Source: Bacillota bacterium (GTDB lineage: Bacteria; Bacillota; Clostridia; Peptostreptococcales; Anaerovoracaceae). Taken from it: a stretch of 19,298 nt of DNA. Position numbers and translations under genes: made by a program. Positions 14,485 through 19,298 of this stretch are shown one piece after another (the stretch's first letter is position 1; each line of letters begins with the position of its first letter). Under the pieces are notes generated by a model that did no database searches, was not told where the DNA came from, and was given only the letters and a program-made list of their open reading frames with translations. The stretch covers positions 1 through 19,298 of the forward strand of contig JAFZRK010000047.1 of the NCBI GenBank assembly GCA_017619905.1, in the 5' to 3' direction.

Positions 14485-15430
14485 AAAGCGGGGCGGATTG
14501 GGACGAGGTCTGGAGTATCTCTTCGCCGAATCCCCTCTTACCGAACCGGCGTCAGTACTGGAGCCCGTTAAATCGCCAATTAACGATGAAGCCAATAAAA
14601 TCAACGGCGAAAAGCGTGCGGCAACCCGCGCTTCCAAGGGCGGGGAGCCCGCGGAGACCGTTGTCTACATCGGCCTCAACGACATAAAGCCCAACGCGTC
14701 GCAGCCCAGAAAGAACTTTGACCCGGAAGCGCTTCAGGAACTGGCGGACTCCATAAAGGAACACGGCATGATACAGCCCGTGCTGCTCCGTCCGGCGGTC
14801 AAGGGATACGAACTCGTTGCAGGTGAGCGCAGATGGAGGGCCGCTCGGCTGGCAGGCCTTAAGAGCATACCGGCCATCGTCCGCGAACTGACCGAAAGAC
14901 AGAACGCCTTCTACGCGCTGATCGAGAACATGCAGCGCGAGGATCTGGACCCCATAGAAGAGGGCGACGGAATAATAGAGATCATCAACAATTACGGGCT
15001 TACGCAGGAAGAAGCGGCAAAAGTCATCGGAAAATCCAGATCCTACGTCACCAACGCGCTGCGCATCGCAAAGCTTCCGACTGACATCCGCAGCATGGTG
15101 TCGTCCAGGGAGCTTTCCGCGGGCCACGCAAGAGCCATCGCCGGCCTGGCGACGGAAGCGCTTCAGCTTGAGGCGGCTGTCAAAGCGGTAAAAGAGGGCT
15201 GGTCGGTAAGGCAGATCGAGAGTTACACCGGGACAAAGACGCGCGGACGCAGAAAAGCCGGCAAAGGCAAGACCAAGAGCGCGGACGTGCGAGCCGTGGA
15301 ACAGGCGCTCACGGAGCACCTCGGGGCCAAGGTCCGCATCAACGGGACCGAAAAGCAGGGAAAACTGGAGATCGAGTACTACTCCAAGGACGAGCTCGAC
15401 CGGCTCGTGGAGCTTCTGGGGGATCTGTAG
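14474..15430 (+). CDS. parB: Chromosome-partitioning protein ParB (Spo0J)
   Basis: CTP-dependent clamp that loads at parS, recruits condensin and stimulates ParA. It has 318 residues. The N-terminal ParA-stimulating basic motif reads KKRGGLGRGLEYLF (4-17). After a variable linker (about 18-62) comes the CTP-binding domain with GERRWRA (117-123) and ENMQREDLDP (151-160). The helix-turn-helix region for parS recognition is about 174-200 (GLTQEEAAKVIGKSRSYVTN). A basic linker (GTKTRGRRKAGKGKTK) precedes the C-terminal dimerisation domain. Start ATG 14474 lies inside the parA end, with GAGGAAGA serving as ribosome site. It has no linked noc paralogue. A terminator-like hairpin follows. Confidence 0.97.
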   Translation: MADKKRGGLGRGLEYLFAESPLTEPASVLEPVKSPINDEANKINGEKRAATRASKGGEPAETVVYIGLNDIKPNASQPRKNFDPEALQELADSIKEHGMIQPVLLRPAVKGYELVAGERRWRAARLAGLKSIPAIVRELTERQNAFYALIENMQREDLDPIEEGDGIIEIINNYGLTQEEAAKVIGKSRSYVTNALRIAKLPTDIRSMVSSRELSAGHARAIAGLATEALQLEAAVKAVKEGWSVRQIESYTGTKTRGRRKAGKGKTKSADVRAVEQALTEHLGAKVRINGTEKQGKLEIEYYSKDELDRLVELLGDL

Positions 15431-15472
15431 TACCGTTAGGCGGTCGGGTCCAGACATTATAAAATGAATAAA

Positions 15473-15506
15473 AACGCCACGCGGTCGCTGCGGGGCGTTA
15501 ATTTTA
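15473..15506. terminator. Hairpin terminator between convergent parB and tcdA
   Basis: AACGCC / GGCGTT (15473-15478 and 15494-15499) with an inner CGC / GCG stem and small bulges is followed by AATTTTA on the plus strand and preceded by an A-run, i.e. a T-run on the minus strand. It probably ends both parB and the leftward tcdA transcripts. Confidence 0.65.
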
Positions 15507-15546
15507 CCATTTTGTGTACGGATTCCGGCGCATCTGTTTGCTGAGG

Positions 15547-16281
15547 TCAGATTCCGGCGAGTTTTCTGCAGACATGGCCGGCCATCATAAGGCCGGCGCA
15601 GGCCGGGACGAATATCATGGAAGCGGGAGTATCTTTTCTGCCGGGCGCTGCAGCGATGTCTTCCGCGGCAGGGCCCTCCGCGTCCTGGCGCTTGTACGGC
15701 AGCTCCGTGGAGAACACCACGTCCAGCTTTTTGATCCCGAGGTCCTTGAGCTTTCGCCTCATCACTTTGGCCAGCGGGTCGTTGAACGTCTTGCTTATGT
15801 CGCAGATCTGCAGTTTGGACGGGTCCAGCCGGTTGCCGCAGCCCATGGCGGATATCACCGGGACGCCGTGCAGCGCCGCCTGCTCTATGATGTCCAGTTT
15901 GGCCGTCACCGTGTCCACAGCATCCACCACGTAATCGAACTTCGCGAAGTCTATGTCCCCGCGGGACTCCGGCAGGTAGAAGACACGGTACAACGTTACT
16001 TTTACCGAGGGATCTATGTCCGCGATGCGAGCCGCCGCAGTCTCCGCCTTGCCCTTTCCAAGCGTGCTTTCCAGTGCAACTATCTGGCGGTTCAGGTTGG
16101 ACTCCGTTATGTCGTCCGCGTCTATAAGATCTATGGCGCCGACGCCGCTCCTGGCCAGGGCCTCCGCCGCATAGCCGCCGACCCCGCCCACACCGAACAC
16201 TACAACACGCGAATTCCTCAGAGTTTGCAATGCTTCATCGCCTATTAACATTTTAGTGCGTTCGTGCCGGTCGCCCATCAT
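15547..16281 (-). CDS. tcdA: tRNA threonylcarbamoyladenosine dehydratase (TcdA/CsdL, ThiF/E1-like)
   Basis: ATP-dependent enzyme of the ThiF/MoeB/E1 superfamily, predicted to convert t6A at position 37 of tRNAs to its cyclic form. It has 244 residues. The Rossmann nucleotide motif is GVGGVGGYAAEALARSG (30-46), followed by DLIDADDITESNLNRQ (51-66). The family-specific C-terminal end contains FVPACAGLMMAG. The E1 ubiquitin-like and adenylylation cysteines of MoeB types are not evident, which fits TcdA. The ATG at 16281 overlaps the stop of the small membrane protein upstream (ATGA), so it is the third gene of a leftward rnhA-orf-tcdA operon. Another ThiF-fold function cannot be excluded. Confidence 0.88.
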   Translation of the reverse strand: MMGDRHERTKMLIGDEALQTLRNSRVVVFGVGGVGGYAAEALARSGVGAIDLIDADDITESNLNRQIVALESTLGKGKAETAAARIADIDPSVKVTLYRVFYLPESRGDIDFAKFDYVVDAVDTVTAKLDIIEQAALHGVPVISAMGCGNRLDPSKLQICDISKTFNDPLAKVMRRKLKDLGIKKLDVVFSTELPYKRQDAEGPAAEDIAAAPGRKDTPASMIFVPACAGLMMAGHVCRKLAGI

Positions 16282-16604
16282 TTCCTCTTATTCTTTATCC
16301 AAAGCGCAATGGCCGGGATCGCCAGGCCCACCAGCATGCACACCAGCAGCCCGTATGCGAACAGCACCGCAGGGTGCTCCGGCAGCAGCTTCCCGTATTG
16401 CGTAAACTCGCAGATCAGTATCAGGACCACCACTATCACCACAAGCACAAAGCGGCCTTCCGGTTTCCTTGCCTTGCGGTTCAGGACGATCTGCGCCGCG
16501 ATCCCCGCGAGAAACGCCGCCCACAAAGCAGCGCTCCTTGCCGGCTCGGAAAAGTCCAGCAGCGCGGAGAACACGCCCAGCTTTACAAGCTTTATCAATC
16601 CCAT
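16278..16604 (-). CDS. Small three-helix membrane protein, unknown function
   Basis: A 108-residue protein that I do not recognise. Hydrophobic segments are at about 24-41 (AALWAAFLAGIAAQIVL), 52-67 (a Val/Ile/Leu-rich stretch) and 80-103 (LFAYGLLVCMLVGLAIPAIALW). Basic patches NRKARKPEGR and KNKRK sit after the first and last helices and suggest their location on the cytoplasmic side. It overlaps rnhA by 10 nt at its start and tcdA by 4 nt at its end, so it is a genuine coupled gene rather than a chance reading frame. Codon use is like its neighbours. No function is proposed. Confidence 0.75.
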   Translation of the reverse strand: MGLIKLVKLGVFSALLDFSEPARSAALWAAFLAGIAAQIVLNRKARKPEGRFVLVVIVVVLILICEFTQYGKLLPEHPAVLFAYGLLVCMLVGLAIPAIALWIKNKRK

Positions 16605-17155
16605 GGCACGTCCCGCTGTTCGTTTATGAAGACGTTGGCCAGCCGGTCGCAGCGGATGTTGTATTCCACCACCCGCTCGAACTCCTCGTAGGAGAACCCG
16701 GGCCCGTTGTTATCCGTAAATCGCCGATAAGCGATCAAGTTAGCGTCCATGCCGCCTTCGCGCAGTTTCTGGTGACCTTTTACCAGGTAGAATTCCGCCT
16801 TGTTGCCGTCCAGAAGCCCCAGCAGTTTCTCCCAGAGCTCGCGGTTCTCCACCGGCTGTTTCTTAGAGTTCCGCCAGCCGTTCTTCTGCCAGGACAGGTA
16901 CCACCCGCCGCGGAAGCAGTTGACCAGATACGAGCTGTCAGAGAAGATGCGCAGCCGGAGCCCCCGCTCCCTGAGAGCGGACAGCGCCTCTATGAGCGCG
17001 GTAAGCTCCATGCGGTTGTTGGTGGTGTTGACCTCGCCGCCGTTCAGCTCCTTTTCGCGGCCGTTATACTCCAGCACGCAGCCCCAGCCGCCGACGTTGT
17101 CTCTTTCCTGATTTCCAGCGCACGCGCCGTCTGTGTAGATGTTCACGGTCTTCAT
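16595..17155 (-). CDS. rnhA: Ribonuclease HI with an inserted segment before the last catalytic Asp
   Basis: Degrades the RNA strand of RNA-DNA hybrids such as R-loops and primers. It has 186 residues. All catalytic residues are visible: Asp9 in TDGACAGN, Glu50 in NRMELTA, Asp73 in SDSSY, His128 in VKGH and Asp170 in RCDRLAN. The WYLSWQKNGWRNSKKQPVEN region is the basic substrate-binding part. The gap between His128 and Asp170 is 42 residues, versus 10 in E. coli, so about 32 extra residues (131-162, with an aromatic/acidic GFSYEEFERVVEY) are inserted. No N-terminal hybrid-binding domain is present. The start at 17155 is only 8 nt from a consensus -10, implying a leaderless mRNA. First gene of a leftward three-gene operon that runs against replication. 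Confidence 0.93.
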   Translation of the reverse strand: MKTVNIYTDGACAGNQERDNVGGWGCVLEYNGREKELNGGEVNTTNNRMELTALIEALSALRERGLRLRIFSDSSYLVNCFRGGWYLSWQKNGWRNSKKQPVENRELWEKLLGLLDGNKAEFYLVKGHQKLREGGMDANLIAYRRFTDNNGPGFSYEEFERVVEYNIRCDRLANVFINEQRDVPWD

Positions 17156-17163
17156 AACACTTA

Positions 17164-17193
17164 ATTATACCTTAAACGCAAAGCGCGGCGCAA
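17164..17193 (-). promoter_or_regulatory. Predicted rnhA promoter giving a leaderless mRNA
   Basis: On the minus strand, TTGCGC (17193-17188), an 18-nt spacer and TATAAT (17169-17164) lie directly upstream of the rnhA ATG (17155-17153). Normal initiation 6-8 nt after the -10 falls on or within 2 nt of the ATG. No ribosome site is present. Confidence 0.65.
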
Positions 17194-17299
17194 GAAATAA
17201 GCGTGGAACAGAGGACCTCCCCCGAACCAGCGCGCCCCGGCCCCACATTCCCACCGGCATTTCGCACGCGGACGCCGGAGGCGGCATTCACATTCCTAC

Positions 17300-17354
17300 T
17301 TGCAATTTCACCGTAAAATCGGGATAATTTATACCGAGTGTTGATAAATAACAC
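17300..17354 (+). promoter_or_regulatory. Predicted walJ promoter with downstream operator-like repeat
   Basis: TTGCAA (17300-17305), a 17-nt spacer and GATAAT (17323-17328) form a good sigma-A promoter. Just after the expected start is an inverted repeat GTGTT-GATAAAT-AACAC (17338-17354), well placed for a repressor. The rest of the 17170-17300 gap is GC-rich and holds nothing I can support. Confidence 0.65.
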
Positions 17355-17387
17355 ACGTATTCTTCACAACCAAAAGGGATAATTAAC

Positions 17388-18203
17388 GTGCAGCAGATGA
17401 ATTTGGCGATCAGCTCGCTCGCGAGCGGCAGCAGCGGAAACAGCTTCCTTATAAGAAACGAAGACACCGCGCTGCTCGTGGACGCGGGAATAAGCGCTAA
17501 GCAGACAGCTTCGGATCTTGCGGATCTGGGGCTTTCGCTTGCGGACGTGGACGCGGTGCTGGTAACTCACGAGCACACGGACCACATAAAAGGTCTGAAA
17601 GCGGTCTGCGGGGCGTCCGGCGCGGCGGTCTACGCCACACGGGGCACCCTTAAGGGCATACCTTTCGCCGGAGATCTTGCGGACGCGCGAGTGTTCTGCC
17701 CCGGAGACAAGTTCCGGATAGGCAGCATAGACGTAGGCACGTTCCCCACGTCGCACGACGCTGCGGAGCCCTCGGGCTTCAGCTTCTCGGCGAACAGCAG
17801 GAAGATCGTCATCGTAACGGACACGGGCACAGTCACCTGGCAGGCCTTCGACAGCATGCGGGGCAGCGACGTGCTGGTGCTGGAGTCCAACCACGACGTA
17901 AGCGTCCTGAAGATGGGCCGCTATCCCTGGTTCCTTAAACAGAGGATACTCAGCGACTACGGCCACCTCTCCAACGAAGCTGCTGCGAACGCCGTGCTGG
18001 AACTGCTCAGGACAGAGCAGCAGGAAGGCGCGGAAAAAAGCAGACTTGTGCTGCTGGCGCACCTAAGCAAGGAAAACAATTTCCCGCAGATGGCGCTGGC
18101 AACGATGAGCAATATCCTTGCGGCGGAAGGGTTTGCGCCGTCGGACCGGCTTCGGATAGAGGTCCTGTCCAGAACGGAACGCAGCCCGCTGTACATCCTC
18201 TGA
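17388..18203 (+). CDS. walJ: MBL-fold metallo-hydrolase WalJ (YycJ-like)
   Basis: Predicted cytoplasmic metal-dependent nuclease of the metallo-beta-lactamase fold, YycJ/VicX/WalJ family, linked in Bacillus and streptococci to the WalRK envelope-stress operon and mismatch-repair-related functions. It has 271 residues from the GTG start at 17388, chosen because AAAGGGA lies 8 nt upstream; ATG 17397 is an alternative. The family motif SGSSGNSF is at 13-20. Metal ligands are HEHTDH (61-66), His121 in TSHD, Asp143 in VTDTG and His191 in YGHLSN. ESNHD (164-168) is also typical. htrA follows at 85 nt, as in the wal operon, but walR/walK are not upstream. Confidence 0.9.
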   Translation: MQQMNLAISSLASGSSGNSFLIRNEDTALLVDAGISAKQTASDLADLGLSLADVDAVLVTHEHTDHIKGLKAVCGASGAAVYATRGTLKGIPFAGDLADARVFCPGDKFRIGSIDVGTFPTSHDAAEPSGFSFSANSRKIVIVTDTGTVTWQAFDSMRGSDVLVLESNHDVSVLKMGRYPWFLKQRILSDYGHLSNEAAANAVLELLRTEQQEGAEKSRLVLLAHLSKENNFPQMALATMSNILAAEGFAPSDRLRIEVLSRTERSPLYIL

Positions 18204-18230
18204 GACGGGGCCCGTTCTTTTCCGGAACGC

Positions 18231-18276
18231 CCGGTACGGATGCGGATCCGCCGCACTGCAGTACACCGGAGGCGGA
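18231..18276 (+). repeat. Fold-back in the walJ-htrA spacer covering the htrA ribosome site
   Basis: CCGGTAC (18231-18237) pairs with GTACaCCGG (18261-18269, one extra A), enclosing the palindrome GCGGATCCGC (18242-18251). Alternatively TCCGCC (18247-18252) pairs with GGCGGA (18271-18276). Both options involve or abut the GGAGG ribosome site at 18268-18272. Confidence 0.5.
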
Positions 18277-18288
18277 AAGAGACAGAAA

Positions 18289-19298
18289 ATGGAAGAGAAC
18301 GGCGGAAACGGAAGAAGAATACTCATACTTGTGCTCGTAGCGGTGCTGGCGCTTGGCTGCGGCTTTTCGGGCGGGCTTTTAGCGTCGCACATCAGCGCGG
18401 ACAAGCTGCAGACCTCTGTGGTCGGAACGCAGAGCGACACCACGGTCCCCGCGGAAGACGGCATCAACGAGGCGAACGTCAAGCCCGCGGCGCAGCAGAA
18501 CACCACCGTTGTGGTGCAGAGCGTAGACCCGGACATCGGCGAAGCCATAGCGGATAAGGTGCTCCCGTCCGTGGTCGGCATAGAGACCACGTACGAAGTA
18601 ACGGTCGGAGGCGGCTACTCCTACTTCTTCGGAGGAGGCGGCGGTCAGTCGGTCGCTACCGCGCAGGGCACGGGCTTCATCGTGGACGAGGCGGGCTACA
18701 TCCTGACCAACTCCCACGTCATAAATGACGGCAACTACAGATCAGTTACCATATATCTGTACGACGGCAGAGAGCTTACGGGCAAGGTCCTCTGGAACGA
18801 CTCCACCCTGGATCTGGCGATAGTCAAGATCGAGGCCACGGGCCTGACAGCGGCTGAGCTGGGCGACTCCGACACCGTAAAGGTCGGTTCCTACGCGGCG
18901 GCCATAGGCAACCCGCTGGGGCTCCAGTTCAAGTTCTCCATGAGCCAGGGCATAATCTCCGGTCTTGAGAGGACCATAGAAGTGTCCTCCGGCAGCGGCT
19001 ACAGCACCACCACCATGGAAGGGCTGCTCCAGACCGACGCCACCATCAACTCCGGCAACTCCGGCGGCCCGCTCCTCAACAGCAAGGGCCAGGTGATAGG
19101 CATCACCTCCGCCAAGGCCACCAGCGGCGAGGGAATGGGCTTCGCCATCCCCATCAACTCCGCCAAGCCCATAATCGAACAGATCAAGCAGACCGGCGAG
19201 TTCAAGAGAGCTTACCTGGGCATCACCGGCATAGGGCTGGAGGAGAGCAACGGCTACGACGCCGAGGAATACAAGACCCGCTACGGAACGTCCAAGGG
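18289..19298 (+). CDS. htrA: HtrA/DegP-like membrane-anchored serine protease (cut by window edge)
   Basis: Envelope quality-control serine protease of the trypsin-like HtrA family. The first ~336 residues are visible. After a short basic start (MEENGGNGRR) there is one hydrophobic segment (about 11-33, ILILVLVAVLALGCGF) acting as a signal anchor, then a low-complexity linker to about 80. The catalytic triad is His143 (TNSHV), Asp175 (DLAIVKI) and Ser258 (GNSGGP). The protease domain ends near 295, and AYLGITG begins what should be the PDZ domain, lost at the edge. A Gly-rich loop GGGYSYFFGGGGG precedes the first strand. ATG 18289 has GGAGG upstream at longer than ideal spacing, inside a fold-back. 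It is probably co-transcribed with walJ. A cysteine in the anchor leaves a lipoprotein reading possible but weak. Confidence 0.93.
   Translation, partial: MEENGGNGRRILILVLVAVLALGCGFSGGLLASHISADKLQTSVVGTQSDTTVPAEDGINEANVKPAAQQNTTVVVQSVDPDIGEAIADKVLPSVVGIETTYEVTVGGGYSYFFGGGGGQSVATAQGTGFIVDEAGYILTNSHVINDGNYRSVTIYLYDGRELTGKVLWNDSTLDLAIVKIEATGLTAAELGDSDTVKVGSYAAAIGNPLGLQFKFSMSQGIISGLERTIEVSSGSGYSTTTMEGLLQTDATINSGNSGGPLLNSKGQVIGITSAKATSGEGMGFAIPINSAKPIIEQIKQTGEFKRAYLGITGIGLEESNGYDAEEYKTRYGTSK

Noticed and set aside
1..19298. CRISPR array, transposase, prophage, toxin-antitoxin or biosynthetic cluster
   Set aside because: No spaced direct repeats, no mobile-element or phage proteins, and nearly all the sequence is accounted for by core genes around the origin.

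Overview
The window is the replication-origin region of a bacterial chromosome, most likely a low- to mid-GC Clostridia-class Firmicute. The evidence is strong AAGGAGG-type ribosome binding sites, a Soj/Spo0J-type ParAB system with a consensus parS, a KhpB (Jag) protein, the WalJ-HtrA pair, and heavy use of AGA/AGG/ATA codons. A relative of the Anaerovoracaceae (Mogibacterium group) is possible, but that is a guess from the general look of the proteins.

Layout. gyrA (cut by the window edge) and gyrB run leftward from the origin. The gyrB-dnaA gap (about 2364-2791) holds a gyrB promoter, a cluster of DnaA boxes and the dnaA promoter. A second DnaA-box cluster, hairpins and an AT-rich stretch fill the dnaA-dnaN gap, so the origin is probably bipartite. 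Running rightward are dnaA-dnaN-recF, then rpmH-rnpA-yidD-yidC-khpB (membrane-protein insertion, RNase P and RNA binding). Next come mnmE-mnmG-rsmG (tRNA wobble uridine and 16S rRNA modification), then parA-parB with two parS sites just upstream. A leftward set of three genes follows (rnhA, a small membrane protein, tcdA; transcribed from 17155 down to 15547). Last is rightward walJ-htrA, with htrA cut by the right edge.

How it works together. DnaA, DnaN, RecF and gyrase serve initiation, elongation and topology. ParABS moves or organises the duplicated origin. The rest are translation, tRNA-modification and envelope housekeeping genes. I see no CRISPR array, transposase, phage gene, toxin-antitoxin pair or defence island, and no tRNA or rRNA gene.

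The points worth a second look are these: (1) gene order explained by one inversion of the ori-dnaA-dnaN-recF segment relative to the usual Firmicute map; (2) a roughly 256-bp imperfect palindrome filling the whole khpB-mnmE gap, with smaller fold-backs before mnmG, rsmG and htrA; (3) an apparent 1-nt deletion in yidC; (4) alanine at the quinolone-binding serine of GyrA; (5) Asn in place of the usual Asp in the DnaA box-recognition signature; (6) a promoter placing rnhA on a probably leaderless mRNA; (7) a marked drop in GC over dnaN-rnpA.
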